Positions 19,492 through 28,900 of a stretch of DNA of 64,000 nucleotides are shown in pieces. The position numbers and the translations under genes are program-made. The stretch's first letter is position 1. The number at the start of each line of letters is the position of its first letter. Below the pieces are notes generated by a model, which saw only the letters and a list, made by a program, of their open reading frames with translations, searched no databases and had not been told where the DNA came from. The stretch spans positions 2,232,001 through 2,296,000 of the forward strand of contig NZ_CP090977.1 of NCBI RefSeq assembly GCF_021513255.1, given 5' to 3'. This stretch comes from Planococcus sp. 107-1. Lineage in GTDB: Bacteria; Bacillota; Bacilli; Bacillales_A; Planococcaceae.

Positions 19492-20352
19492 CTATTCAAT
19501 CCATTTTTTCCGAGCCAATTGATGAATCATTACTTGCTGGATGCCGTCTTCGATATGGATGGGCATATAATGGACACCGTGTTTTGCACACAGAGCTTCC
19601 AACGCCTTATTATGCTGCTCCCGCTGTTTTAAATACGCTTCAATCGCCTGGCGCGTCATCGTTACATTTAAATCCGTACCGGTTTCTTCATCAATGAGAC
19701 GTATATCCCCTTCAAAATTAGGAAACCTTTCTTCAGCTGTGGATAAGTGGAGAAAGCGTACATCGTGGGAATATTTTGGCACCTGCTTAAAGAATAGTTG
19801 CCATTCTTCCAGTTCTTCCAAGCCGTCTGAAATAACGAATAAAACCGTGGAATCTTTTGCACTGTAAAAACTCGCATTTTTTGCAAAAGAACGGCTTTTG
19901 GGATCCGGGAGATTCACCATAAAATGTTCAAAAAGCTTTTTGGCCGACTTTCCTTTTTTCTTAAAAGGCGATGCTGAAGCTCCACCCGCTGAAATGCTCA
20001 AACGATCATCTTTGCTTAACACCATCACGCCTAAAGAAAACGCTAATTGCTTCGAGAAGAGCCATTTTTCTTCCATCGATTTTGAATCATCCAGCAAGAC
20101 ATGGACCCGCATTTCCTGTTCGTCCAAATACCGTTTTATATAAACTTTTTCCGTTCGGGCAAAAACGTTCCAATCGATATGGCGAACATCATCTCCAGGA
20201 TGATATTCCCGGAAATCCGAAAAATCGAGGGAAGAACCAAAACGGCTGGAACGGTGAGATCCTTTATGATGTCCTCGGATTTTTGCTTTAGTGGCTATGG
20301 AATAACGGCTTAACCGCTTTATCCAATCGCCGGGCAATTGCAGCCCACTCAT
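19492..20352 (-). CDS. DUF58 domain protein
   Basis: A 286-residue protein of the DUF58 family (PF01882), whose members accompany MoxR ATPases and vWA proteins. The family hallmark FREYHPGDDVRHIDWNVFARTEKVYIKRY lies at about residues 46-75, with a degenerate vWA-like fold after it (VHVLLDDSKSMEE, LFVISDGLEEL). No membrane helix is seen. It overlaps moxR by four bases (ATGA), showing coupled translation. Role unknown, probably an adaptor between the MoxR ATPase and the vWA membrane proteins. Confidence 0.92.
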   Translation of the reverse strand: MSGLQLPGDWIKRLSRYSIATKAKIRGHHKGSHRSSRFGSSLDFSDFREYHPGDDVRHIDWNVFARTEKVYIKRYLDEQEMRVHVLLDDSKSMEEKWLFSKQLAFSLGVMVLSKDDRLSISAGGASASPFKKKGKSAKKLFEHFMVNLPDPKSRSFAKNASFYSAKDSTVLFVISDGLEELEEWQLFFKQVPKYSHDVRFLHLSTAEERFPNFEGDIRLIDEETGTDLNVTMTRQAIEAYLKQREQHNKALEALCAKHGVHYMPIHIEDGIQQVMIHQLARKKWIE

Positions 20353-21341
20353 TTCAATACGCCTCTTCCTGCGGTTTCCAAAATCATTCCGATAAGATCG
20401 TCAATTGTTTTTTCAGCCGCTTCTCCTTCATAATTCAACAAAATCCGGTGCCTTAATACGGGTTGGGCTACATATTTCAAGTCGCCAATCGAGACATGAA
20501 AACGCCCTTCTGATAGCGCTCGGGCCTTCGCAAGTTTGATTAAGCTTTGAAGTCCCCTTGGACCGCTGCCATATTGGACAAATTGTTTGATTTCATCAAA
20601 CTGCGTGTACTCCGGATTTGAATGCTGAATGATATCGACCGCCACCATGAGAATATCTTCCGCAATCAATACTTCTTTCACCATTTGCTGCGCTTCGATT
20701 AAAGAAGCTGTATCCATTTTCTTAACGAGGGAAACCGTTTCAGCTCCAGTTGTTCTTCGGCTAATTTCCGCCAACTCTTCACGATTCGGGTAAGATACAA
20801 GAATCTTGCATAGGAACCGGTCCATCTGTGCTTCCGGCAACGGATAAGTCCCTTCCATTTCGATCGGATTTTGGGTCGCTAATACGAAAAACGGCCGCGC
20901 CATTTTTTTCGTATCGCCTAATATCGTCACCGTTTTTTCTCCCATCGCTTCAAGCAAGGCACTTTGTGTCTTCGGCGTAGCCCGGTTAATTTCATCGGCT
21001 AATACCATCTGATGGAAAATCGGGCCTTCTCTGAAAGTGAATTGCTGCCTGCCTTCAGCATCCCGTTCGATCAGGCTGGTACCGGTAATATCAGATGGCA
21101 TCAAATCCGGCGTGAATTGGATACGGGAAAAACTCAAATCCATCACATCTGAAATGGTACGGATTAACATCGTCTTGCCGAGCCCCGGCAAACCTTCAAG
21201 CAATGCATGGCCATCCGCTAAAATAGCATACAAGGAAAACTCCACCGCTTGTTCTTGTCCAACGATAAATTTGCCGATTTCCTCTCTGACCTCTTGCAGT
21301 TTGTTGCTCATTTCCTTAAAATCATCTGGTGAATACGCCAT
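20349..21341 (-). CDS. MoxR-family AAA+ ATPase (first copy)
   Basis: A 330-residue AAA_3 ATPase. Walker A GLPGLGKT is near residue 54, Walker B VLADEINRATPKTQ near 114, sensor 1 VLATQNPIEMEGTYPLPEAQMDRF near 150, and the C-terminal lid domain ends with LRHRILLNYEGEA. MoxR proteins act as chaperone-like ATPases, often with vWA partners for metal insertion or complex assembly. The gene stands directly before DUF58 and two vWA genes in the same operon. A second MoxR is encoded at 36763-37698. Confidence 0.95.
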   Translation of the reverse strand: MAYSPDDFKEMSNKLQEVREEIGKFIVGQEQAVEFSLYAILADGHALLEGLPGLGKTMLIRTISDVMDLSFSRIQFTPDLMPSDITGTSLIERDAEGRQQFTFREGPIFHQMVLADEINRATPKTQSALLEAMGEKTVTILGDTKKMARPFFVLATQNPIEMEGTYPLPEAQMDRFLCKILVSYPNREELAEISRRTTGAETVSLVKKMDTASLIEAQQMVKEVLIAEDILMVAVDIIQHSNPEYTQFDEIKQFVQYGSGPRGLQSLIKLAKARALSEGRFHVSIGDLKYVAQPVLRHRILLNYEGEAAEKTIDDLIGMILETAGRGVLK

Positions 21342-21359
21342 ATAGTCCCCTGCTTTCTC

Positions 21360-22754
21360 TTAATCGGATTCAACTGTTGAAAAATACTGCTCAACGACTT
21401 TTTGCAAGTCTGGCGGCAATGCCAAACGATCGGCGCTTGTAAAATAGGAATCGCTATATTCGCCCACCACTTCAGAATAAGGACGGACTGTCCCTTTCGT
21501 AGCCGGGACAACCCCCTCCTGTTCTTCTGCCGCTTCACCGTCGCCAAGTTCTCCTTGATCGACAGTTGTCTCACTTTCTCCACCTATTCTAGAAGGAACT
21601 GTTAGGAGTTCACGGCTTCCTTGACCCGTTCCAAAGCCTGAGCCTTGTTGTCCTTGGCCTTGCCCCTGGCCTTGACCTTGTCCTTGTCCTTGTCCCTGGC
21701 CCTGGCCTTGGCCTTGGCCTTGACCTTGTCCTTGGCCTTGGCCCTGCCCTTGGCCTTGGCCCTGCCCTTGACTTTGTTGCTGATTCTGGCCATCGCCTTC
21801 GCTTTCGGATTCAGTATTGGGGGTGCCGCTGCTCCCTTCACCGGATTCACTTCCAGATTCTGAAGAATCTTCAGCGCCTTCAGATGCTGCCCCGTCACTT
21901 TTGGAAGCTTCCGGGTTTGCGGCCCCGGCAATGGTCTGTTGAAGCGGAAAACTTACCGGTTTCCCCATATTGCTCAAAGCTGTCTGTGTTTCTCCCGCTT
22001 GTTCAGCAAGCTGTTTTGCTGCATTTTCAAGATCTGCTTTTTCCTGTTCTGCAGCTTCCCCTTCTGCTGGCAATTGCTGTTGCTGAGCCATTTCTTTTTG
22101 CTTCTTGACCACTTCTTTCAACGCTTCTTCAGCTGTTTCGCTTTCTTCCACTTTTTTCAGAACTTCCTGCAATTCCTCTTTAACGACTTCTGTTTTTGCC
22201 TCTTTTTTCAGATCAGTAATTTTTTCTTTTACTTCTTCTATCACTTCTTGTTCCTTTTCAATATCTTTTGCTTGTTCCTGCAGCGTACTCGGAAACAAAA
22301 ACAGCAGCATCAGCAATGCTCCTGTGATTAATGAAGCACTCAACCATTTCCCAAGAAACCATTTCTGCGGTTCTTTTCTAAACAATTGATAGCTAAAAGG
22401 GATGACTTCCGCAGTCTGTTTGGTCAATGCTTCTGTCAGCTCGTTCTGTTCCTTGATCTTCCAAGATGTCAACAGAAGATTATGGGGAGTAAACCGATCC
22501 AACTGTTCTACCGCTTGGCCGATGTTCGGCATGTTCTTATAAGAAAAAAGCAGGCCGACCAGTAAAAAGATGGACCCGGCGGCATATGCATAAAATTCAT
22601 AATAAGGAAGGACGAACAACCGGGAGATGACCACAAGCAAAAGTGCAGATAGGAGTCCTAAGAAAACTGCAATTTGTAAAGCTCGGGTCATGTGAACAAG
22701 CTTCAATCGCATGGCTGTTTTTTTTACATAGCGGACCAATTCCCGGTTGTTCAT
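21360..22754 (-). CDS. Membrane protein with coiled coil and Gly-Gln repeat tract
   Basis: A 464-residue protein. Two membrane helices lie at about 24-70, a third near 140-155 (LSASLITGALLMLLFLFP), followed by a highly charged coiled-coil segment (DIEKEQEVIEEVKEKITDLKKEA ...), an acidic Ser/Glu stretch and a tract of about 18 Gly-Gln units. It ends in a conserved-looking tail (YSEVVGEYSDSYFTSADRLALPPDLQKVVEQYFSTVE). The tail and topology recall DUF4175-like proteins of MoxR/vWA operons. Its ATG follows AAGGAGG. Function unknown; it probably bridges the membrane complex to an extracytoplasmic or cytoplasmic partner. Confidence 0.8.
   Translation of the reverse strand: MNNRELVRYVKKTAMRLKLVHMTRALQIAVFLGLLSALLLVVISRLFVLPYYEFYAYAAGSIFLLVGLLFSYKNMPNIGQAVEQLDRFTPHNLLLTSWKIKEQNELTEALTKQTAEVIPFSYQLFRKEPQKWFLGKWLSASLITGALLMLLFLFPSTLQEQAKDIEKEQEVIEEVKEKITDLKKEAKTEVVKEELQEVLKKVEESETAEEALKEVVKKQKEMAQQQQLPAEGEAAEQEKADLENAAKQLAEQAGETQTALSNMGKPVSFPLQQTIAGAANPEASKSDGAASEGAEDSSESGSESGEGSSGTPNTESESEGDGQNQQQSQGQGQGQGQGQGQGQGQGQGQGQGQGQGQGQGQGQGQGQGQQGSGFGTGQGSRELLTVPSRIGGESETTVDQGELGDGEAAEEQEGVVPATKGTVRPYSEVVGEYSDSYFTSADRLALPPDLQKVVEQYFSTVESD
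21640..21780 (-). repeat. Simple hexanucleotide repeat encoding Gly-Gln
   Basis: About 18 units of a variable 6-base repeat (plus strand mostly CCTTGG, CCTTGT or CCCTGG) code for alternating Gly and Gln. Silent third-base differences between units suggest the tract is old enough to have drifted, yet its length may vary between strains by slippage. Confidence 0.85.
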
Positions 22755-22766
22755 GCGTATCCCTCC

Positions 22767-23609
22767 TTATTTGTATTTATTCATATTGACGCGCAAACGT
22801 TTGACCGACAGCCAAATCGCGCCCGCTGTCAGCAAACTGTAAAATACCAAATAACCGACCCAAAGCGGCAGTTCAATTACCGTCATCGTTTGGATTTCCT
22901 GGGCAAATCCGGGCTGCAATAAAGTAAGCATCACGATAGCCGGGTTAATGCTTGCCCAGAAATAGGAAAATGGCGAAAAGCTAGGCGCGGTTGTTCCAAG
23001 CGTTGAAATTTGAACGGACAGCAGCAGGAAAAACGCTGTCACGACAGCTAAGAAAATCATCGTTCCGTACGTGACGATCATCGACACGATCGTCTTTCGA
23101 ATTAAGGTTGAATACATGACACCTATGCTTCCGATGGCCAATAACGTCAAGAAATAGAAAAGAAAAATGACAACAATCTGAAGCGGATCAACTCCACCAT
23201 ATAAAAATACCAAACTGTAGATAGGCAGACCCGATACGATCATCAACAGCAGAAATGCGATGGATGAAGTCATTTTTCCAAAGATGATTTGGAAAGATGT
23301 CTGCGCAGTCGTCAGCAAAATATTCAAGGTCTGCTTTTCTCTTTCCGTACTGATTGTCCCTGCCGTTAAACCGGGAGTGATGAAAAGGATCAAGCCTAGC
23401 TGGATATAGGTCATCATGCTAAATAACAAGAAACTCTCATCCGGTCGGAAAAATCCGCTTCCGGACAAAGAAGTCGTTAAAAAGATGAATCCGAAAACAA
23501 ATATACTCATCGCCATCAAATAGAAGAGAATGCCTGTAAAGCTCTTCATACTGCGAAAACGCAACTTTACTTCTTTTATGAGTACGGGATTTGCGAGGAG
23601 TGTTTTCAC
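22767..23609 (-). CDS. ABC-2 type transporter permease
   Basis: A 280-residue integral membrane protein with six predicted helices, beginning MKTLLANPVLIKEVKLRFRSMKSF, typical of ABC-2 permeases that work with a NatA/CcmA-type ATPase. The stretch LTAGTISTEREKQTLNILLTTAQTSFQIIFGK is the conserved cytoplasmic loop. The GTG start overlaps the stop of the ATPase gene by four bases (GTGA), so the two are translated together. Exporter or mechanical role not decidable. Confidence 0.9.
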   Translation of the reverse strand: MKTLLANPVLIKEVKLRFRSMKSFTGILFYLMAMSIFVFGFIFLTTSLSGSGFFRPDESFLLFSMMTYIQLGLILFITPGLTAGTISTEREKQTLNILLTTAQTSFQIIFGKMTSSIAFLLLMIVSGLPIYSLVFLYGGVDPLQIVVIFLFYFLTLLAIGSIGVMYSTLIRKTIVSMIVTYGTMIFLAVVTAFFLLLSVQISTLGTTAPSFSPFSYFWASINPAIVMLTLLQPGFAQEIQTMTVIELPLWVGYLVFYSLLTAGAIWLSVKRLRVNMNKYK

Positions 23610-24541
23610 TTAACTTCCACTCCTTTCGTAATGGCCATAAAGACATCTTCCAGATCTGTCTCTTCTTCGGCAAATGATAAAATTTGAAGGGATTGCTCCA
23701 TAGCTTGCCGCAGTAAACGGATTTGGTCTTCTTCTGTTCCCCGATATAAGAATTCAATCGATTGTTTTTCCGGCTTCTCAATCAATTTTGAAACAAGTGG
23801 GTCGTTTTCAAAGAAAGCCATCGCTTCTTGTGTCGGCCCGGCTAGTTTAACTTTTAATACTTTTTCACTTTGAAGATGCGCTTGGATTTCATGCACAGAA
23901 CCTTGAGCGATTAATTGCCCTGAATCAATGACTCCAATGCTGTCGCACATTTCGGCAAGTTCCGGCAAAATGTGGGAAGAAATCAGGATGGTTTTGCCCA
24001 TCGATTTCAATTCCTTCAAAATATCCCGCATTTCCACGCGTGCCCGTGGATCAAGTCCAGATGCCGGCTCATCCAGAATAAGAATTTTCGGATCGTGGAT
24101 TAAGGCTCGTGCCAGACACAGCCGCTGCTTCATCCCGCGGGACAATAAATCAACATAATCATATCGTTTATGCGACAAATTGACGAGCTCCAATAGCTTG
24201 GGAATCAGAACTTCACGCTCTTTAGGTGCTATCCCGTAGCTTGCCCCGTAAAAGTCCAAATACTCATTAGCCTTCAATTGATCGTATACGCCGAAGAAAT
24301 CCGGCATATAGCCAATCTGTTTCCGCACCTCATGCGCATTTTTAGTAACACTCATTCCATTGATGAAGGCATCACCGGCAGTCGGCTGCAGCAAAGTTGC
24401 CAAGATGGAAAATGTGGTGGATTTCCCTGCTCCGTTGGCTCCTACAAAGCCAAAGACTGTGCCTTCTTCTATCGTTAAATTTAAATCTTGCAGCGCATAG
24501 AAAGAGCCATATTTCTTTGTCAATCCGACGATTTCAATCAC
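23606..24541 (-). CDS. ABC transporter ATP-binding protein
   Basis: A 311-residue ATPase of the CcmA/NatA type. Walker A is GANGAGKST (about residue 33), signature LSRGMKQRLCLARAL, Walker B ILILDEPASGLDP, with ISSHILPELAEMC as switch. The C-terminal 90 residues form the regulatory extension of this subgroup. The GTG start overlaps the preceding 784-residue gene by four bases. It pairs with the permease at 22767. The ATPase, permease and large exported protein resemble in layout GldA/GldF/GldG-type modules, though homology to GldG was not shown. Confidence 0.93.
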   Translation of the reverse strand: MIEIVGLTKKYGSFYALQDLNLTIEEGTVFGFVGANGAGKSTTFSILATLLQPTAGDAFINGMSVTKNAHEVRKQIGYMPDFFGVYDQLKANEYLDFYGASYGIAPKEREVLIPKLLELVNLSHKRYDYVDLLSRGMKQRLCLARALIHDPKILILDEPASGLDPRARVEMRDILKELKSMGKTILISSHILPELAEMCDSIGVIDSGQLIAQGSVHEIQAHLQSEKVLKVKLAGPTQEAMAFFENDPLVSKLIEKPEKQSIEFLYRGTEEDQIRLLRQAMEQSLQILSFAEEETDLEDVFMAITKGVEVK

Positions 24542-26892
24542 GGAGCAACCACCCCTTTCAGCTTGATTTTCGGCAGCATGATTTCAGGCGAATTGCTGTC
24601 GGTATTGGCATCGACAACAAAGCTGACTATGCCGTCTTTTGAAATGTAATCCGTTATATTTTCTGTAATGGCTGCTCGGTTTTCTTCAATTTTTTCAAGT
24701 TTGTCGGTAGAAATATTGCGAATGGCCACTTCTCCCTTTGTATCGCCTCTTGAAATCTCCAGTGCACTCCACTCTGTTTTATCCAAGCTCAAAGCTTTCG
24801 GCGTCTGGTAAGTCATTTCAACTTGGCCGCCATCTATATAGTAAAGATAAGGATCCGGAGCAACATTCTCAAAATAAGTCGACTGATTCGCCGCCGCCAC
24901 TTTTAAGGTCAGGGCTTCTACTTGCAGATCAATTTCTCCAGTCAAAGTCGTTTCGGGATTGAAAGGTTGTGCAACCAAGTTCATGGCTGAAACCGATGCC
25001 CGCTGATCTTTAAGCGAGACCGGAACAATCGCATCTTTCGTATAGGCAATCACATATGGCGAACTGTTATCTGCTTCCATTTGGTTATACGAAGCGGATA
25101 AGATCGTTTGTTTTCTGGCGGTTTCCAATTCCTTTTTATCTTGAATCTGTTGATAAGAATAATTCGTGGAAATCGGCGAAATAGATGCCAAAATATCGGA
25201 TTGGACTTTTTCATTTACGGTCAGTTTTTCCCCCGGGCTTAAATTGCCCAAAGACATGATCCGGGTTCCTGTCCAAATGGAAACATCTTCGATCGCAAAC
25301 GGGAAATTATTTTTGATCGTTCCTGACAATCGCTTATTTTCCACTTTCAGTTGAACATCAAAATCCCCTGTATTTTCAATATACGATTGGCCTAAAATCG
25401 ACCCTACTGACCAATAGCGCATATTCCGCATAGTCAGTTGGTTGCTTGCAGCTTGATGTTCCAAAATAGCCGCATCTTGAGGCGACCCTTCTGAAAACTG
25501 CGAGTTCAACAAACTCGTCATTGAAGTTGAAGAAGGAGCTGTAAATTGATAATTGCCTCCTCGATTTGATAGGAGTGTATTCATATAATAGCCGTTTAAT
25601 CCACCATCCTGATCAACTTTAAAAAATCCGGTCTGCTGGATTTGCGGACTCGCAATTCGGTCTTTTGCACCTACAGCAAACAAGCCGATTGACGTAAGCA
25701 CTGCCACTGCCGGAATAATCACCCATGCAAGTTCACGTTTATCCCGTTTCTTCAAAACGATATACAGCACTGGAATAATTAAAATGATATAGAAAAAAAC
25801 GATTGCGATTGTCCAAAATTTTGAAACGGCAAAGCTTTCAAACAGCTCATTCACATTGCCCACTTCATAGGACATGTATTCCAAAGTCGATTGGCCCTGG
25901 TTATATTGCTGATTGCTGATAGACAGCGGCAACAGGCCTTTCATCATTTCTGCAAATCCTTCTTGGGAGCTGATCTGGCTGTCGCCAAGCGAAAAAGCGG
26001 TTTGGGTAATAGAGCCAGCCCCTATTTGCTTTCGTGCTGCTAAAACAGCTGAGCCTTGAGTTAATAAGGCTTCGGCTCCTTCGTTCAACGCAGCTTCGAA
26101 AACTGGAACCTCTTTTTCAAGTAGCGGAACTGCCATTTGAACTTGCTTTCCTATGTTCAATGGCAATTCCTTGGCGAGTTCGCCCATCGCCGCCTCAATA
26201 TTCTCTGTAGAACCGACAATTAAACTTCCGCCTTGTTGGACCCACTGCAAGATCGCTTGCCGATTAGCTTCAGGCAGATCACTGAATGAAAATTCATCGA
26301 TCAGTAAATGATCAATGGTCCCCCAAGCAATCGCTTCTGTTGGCAACGAAAATTGATTCAATTGATTTAAATGGAAGACTTGTGTCAAGTCGCTTCCAGT
26401 CGGTACAACTTTATTCAATTGCAAAAGCCGATCTGAGTTTTCCGTTAAAGTTGCAATGAACAGTGAAGAAGGAGAGAAAAAAGATGGAGACAAATTTTTA
26501 TCTCCTTTAATTTCTATTTGCTTTCCTTCTTCCCATCCTCCTTCATATAGAAAAATGTTGCGAGAAGAGTTTCCCATCGACATCATATCGGACAATCCCG
26601 GCACTGCGACTTGGATTGTTTTTGTTTCTCCTTTTGCCAAATCAACCGGCACGGAAATTCCTGCGCCAAGGCTGTAAGTTTCACTGTAGCCTAAAACCAA
26701 ATCTCCTGAAAAGTCATCCCCATTGTTTACCAGTGTAAATTGAATGGGCACTCCGCTTTCATACTTCACTTTATTGGCAAATCCCGCTTCAGCATCAACG
26801 GAAATTTCTGCGGCTGCCAAAGCAGTCTGAGGCAGGATAATAATTAATAACATGAATACGCTTGCACTGATTGCCAGCCATCGCTTGAACAT
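24538..26892 (-). CDS. Large exported membrane protein with GATase-like domain
   Basis: A 784-residue protein and first gene of the operon. A signal peptide (LAISASVFMLLIIILPQTALAAAE) is followed by a beta-rich domain, then a GATase1-like segment (TIDHLLIDEFSFSDLPEANRQAILQWVQQGGSLIVGSTEN, about 190-235). Two membrane helices lie near 358-405 (FWTIAIVFFYIILIIPVLYIVLKK and ELAWVIIPAVAVLTSIGLFAVG). The long C-terminal half is beta-rich without further helices. It overlaps the ABC ATPase gene by four bases. The ATG follows AGGGGGGT. Probably the extracytoplasmic partner of the ABC module; function unknown. Confidence 0.8.
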   Translation of the reverse strand: MFKRWLAISASVFMLLIIILPQTALAAAEISVDAEAGFANKVKYESGVPIQFTLVNNGDDFSGDLVLGYSETYSLGAGISVPVDLAKGETKTIQVAVPGLSDMMSMGNSSRNIFLYEGGWEEGKQIEIKGDKNLSPSFFSPSSLFIATLTENSDRLLQLNKVVPTGSDLTQVFHLNQLNQFSLPTEAIAWGTIDHLLIDEFSFSDLPEANRQAILQWVQQGGSLIVGSTENIEAAMGELAKELPLNIGKQVQMAVPLLEKEVPVFEAALNEGAEALLTQGSAVLAARKQIGAGSITQTAFSLGDSQISSQEGFAEMMKGLLPLSISNQQYNQGQSTLEYMSYEVGNVNELFESFAVSKFWTIAIVFFYIILIIPVLYIVLKKRDKRELAWVIIPAVAVLTSIGLFAVGAKDRIASPQIQQTGFFKVDQDGGLNGYYMNTLLSNRGGNYQFTAPSSTSMTSLLNSQFSEGSPQDAAILEHQAASNQLTMRNMRYWSVGSILGQSYIENTGDFDVQLKVENKRLSGTIKNNFPFAIEDVSIWTGTRIMSLGNLSPGEKLTVNEKVQSDILASISPISTNYSYQQIQDKKELETARKQTILSASYNQMEADNSSPYVIAYTKDAIVPVSLKDQRASVSAMNLVAQPFNPETTLTGEIDLQVEALTLKVAAANQSTYFENVAPDPYLYYIDGGQVEMTYQTPKALSLDKTEWSALEISRGDTKGEVAIRNISTDKLEKIEENRAAITENITDYISKDGIVSFVVDANTDSNSPEIMLPKIKLKGVVAP

Positions 26893-26965
26893 ATGGACCC
26901 CCCTATTTATTCTCTCTACTAAGTAGTACGCTGTTAAACGGATTTAGTTCCATCTACATAGAAAA

Positions 26966-26994
26966 AAAGTGGCCAGCTGCATGCCGGCCACTTT
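26966..26994 (-). terminator. Terminator of dapH-dapL
   Basis: AAAGTGGCC and GGCCACTTT arms enclose an 11-base loop and are followed on the minus strand by TTTTTCTATG. The hairpin begins at the dapL stop codon and separates it from the long operon that starts at 26892. Confidence 0.85.
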
Positions 26995-28109
26995 TAAAGT
27001 TGTTTAAAAAATTGATGGATGAAATTCGGCAAAGTTTCCAGCACCGATTCATTTGGATTTAATCTGGAATGATGCAGCCCAAACGCTGAATCCACTCCTG
27101 CCCAAAACATGACGCCCGGCAATTCATCTGTAAAATAGCCAAAGTCTTCACCGGTCATGGCCGCTTCACTTCTTTTTGCTTGAATGCCTATAAAATTTTC
27201 AGCGAAGTTCAAAAGCTCTTCAGCCAATACTTCATCATTGTTCACTTCCAAATAACTCGAACCGTAGTCAATGGAGATTCGGCACTGATAGCCTTCTTCA
27301 ACAGCCCGGCACATCGCTTCAACTCGCTGTTTTACTTTCAGCATCGATTGCAAATTCAAGGTACGGATAGTTCCTTCAAGCCGAGCGTTTTCAGCTATGA
27401 TATTTTGGACTGTCCCTGCAGTGAATTTTCCGACTGTCAGGACCGCTGAATCCATCGGGTTCACATTGCGGCTGACAATCGTCTGCAGCTGCATCAGCAA
27501 AGCGGCTCCAGCAACGGCCATGTCCTCTGTTAAATGAGGAAACGCCGCATGGCCGCCTTTGCCGTGCAAGTCTATAAACAATTCAGATGTATTGGCGAAT
27601 AGAAGGCCGGGTTTTGTCGCTATCGTTCCGACCGGTAATTCAGGAGCAATATGCAAAGCATAGATTTGATCCGGCAAAAACGAAGGCTGTTCGTTTTTTA
27701 GCCATTCTCGGAAAGGCAAAGCGCCCCCAGGCCCTTCTTCTGCAGGTTGAAATAAAATCACGGCATCTTCAGCAATCGGGTCTTGAATCAGCTTCTCAAG
27801 AAGCCCGATCGCATTTGCCATGTGGATATCGTGGCCGCAGGCATGCATAAATCCAGGGTGAGTGGATTTAAAGTCAAGGCCTGTTTCTTCTTGTATCGGA
27901 AGACCGTCAATGTCGGTACGCCAGCCAATGAGCTTTGTTGGATTCAAGCCGCGAATTTTAACGGCAAGGCCCGTTTTCCATTGGATGATTTCCAGACGCT
28001 CTTGCGGAAAAGTTGAAATGATTTCCTTTAAATACGACTGGGTCTTCACTTCCTGGAATCCAATTTCCGGAATTTGATGTAATTCTCTTCTGATTTTCAC
28101 TAAATCCAT
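26994..28109 (-). CDS. dapL: N-acetyldiaminopimelate deacetylase
   Basis: A 371-residue M20-family amidohydrolase that removes the acetyl group from N-acetyl-LL-diaminopimelate in the acetylase branch of lysine/DAP biosynthesis. Metal-binding motifs are visible: MHACGHDIHMAN near residue 92, the catalytic EEGPGGALPF near 132, APELPVG with the His before it, and the C-terminal FGLHHSRLNP. ATG 28109 follows AGGGGAT; the longer frame to 28163 overlaps the end of dapH. It lies 13 bases behind dapH, the same ykuQ-ykuR pair as in B. subtilis. Confidence 0.94.
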   Translation of the reverse strand: MDLVKIRRELHQIPEIGFQEVKTQSYLKEIISTFPQERLEIIQWKTGLAVKIRGLNPTKLIGWRTDIDGLPIQEETGLDFKSTHPGFMHACGHDIHMANAIGLLEKLIQDPIAEDAVILFQPAEEGPGGALPFREWLKNEQPSFLPDQIYALHIAPELPVGTIATKPGLLFANTSELFIDLHGKGGHAAFPHLTEDMAVAGAALLMQLQTIVSRNVNPMDSAVLTVGKFTAGTVQNIIAENARLEGTIRTLNLQSMLKVKQRVEAMCRAVEEGYQCRISIDYGSSYLEVNNDEVLAEELLNFAENFIGIQAKRSEAAMTGEDFGYFTDELPGVMFWAGVDSAFGLHHSRLNPNESVLETLPNFIHQFFKQL

Positions 28110-28122
28110 CTGGTATCCCCTA

Positions 28123-28836
28123 TTATAATTGGCGAAGTTCGTGTTTAATTTCCGTTTTCGCACGTGTTTTTTCGTCCATCAATTTCAAAACGCGCGCTGG
28201 CGTACCACCGACTACTGCATTTTCAGGAACGTCTTCAATAACAATCGCTCCAGCAGCAACAACCGCACCTTTGCCGATGCGTACGCCTTCTAATACAACG
28301 GCATTTGCGCCGATCATCACATTGTCTTCCACAATTACCGGGGTTGCAGATGCTGGTTCGATAACACCGGCTAGCACTGCACCAGCACCAATGTGGCAAT
28401 TCTTCCCTACTGTTGCACGGCCGCCAAGAATAACGCCCATGTCAATCATGGTGCCATCTCCGATGACTGCTCCGATATTGATGACAGCGCCCATCATGAT
28501 GATGCAATTATTGCCAATTTCCACATTTTCACGGATAAACGCACCCGGTTCGATGCGGCTATTGATGTTTTTCATATCCAATAATGGGATTGCCGAGTTT
28601 CTCCGGTCATTTTCGACGACTGAATCTTCAATAACAGCGGCATGCTCTTCAAGAGCTTTCTGGATTTCAACCCATTCCCCAAAAACAACTGCATTGTTGC
28701 CTTCACCGAATACTTTTGCTTCTTTTCCAAAATCCAAGTCAGCTACGCCTTGGCCTTTTATGTAAACTTTCACTGGTGTGGATTTTTTTGCATTCTGTAT
28801 GTACGAAATAATCTGTTCTGCATTCATTTGTTCCAT
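28123..28836 (-). CDS. dapH: Tetrahydrodipicolinate N-acetyltransferase
   Basis: A 237-residue acetyl-CoA-dependent enzyme that acetylates tetrahydrodipicolinate, the first step of the acetylase route to DAP and lysine. It has the N-terminal DapH domain ([25 protein letters not shown]) and a left-handed beta helix of hexapeptide repeats from about 90 to 210 ([31 protein letters not shown]). ATG 28836 follows AGAGGT at 6 bases. Together with dapL it forms a two-gene unit. The aminotransferase that acts between them is not encoded in the window. Confidence 0.96.
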   Translation of the reverse strand: MEQMNAEQIISYIQNAKKSTPVKVYIKGQGVADLDFGKEAKVFGEGNNAVVFGEWVEIQKALEEHAAVIEDSVVENDRRNSAIPLLDMKNINSRIEPGAFIRENVEIGNNCIIMMGAVINIGAVIGDGTMIDMGVILGGRATVGKNCHIGAGAVLAGVIEPASATPVIVEDNVMIGANAVVLEGVRIGKGAVVAAGAIVIEDVPENAVVGGTPARVLKLMDEKTRAKTEIKHELRQL

Positions 28837-28900
28837 TATTCTACCTCTTTCCATAAGTTATGCTGTAATTATAACGGACATAGCAACTAAATTCATCACT

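Noticed and set aside
21602..21931. Overlapping Lys/Ala-rich frame and plus-strand Leu/Ala frame in the Gly-Gln tract
   Set aside because: Frame-shifted readings of the hexanucleotide repeat; the Gly-Gln frame is the one that continues from a real start.
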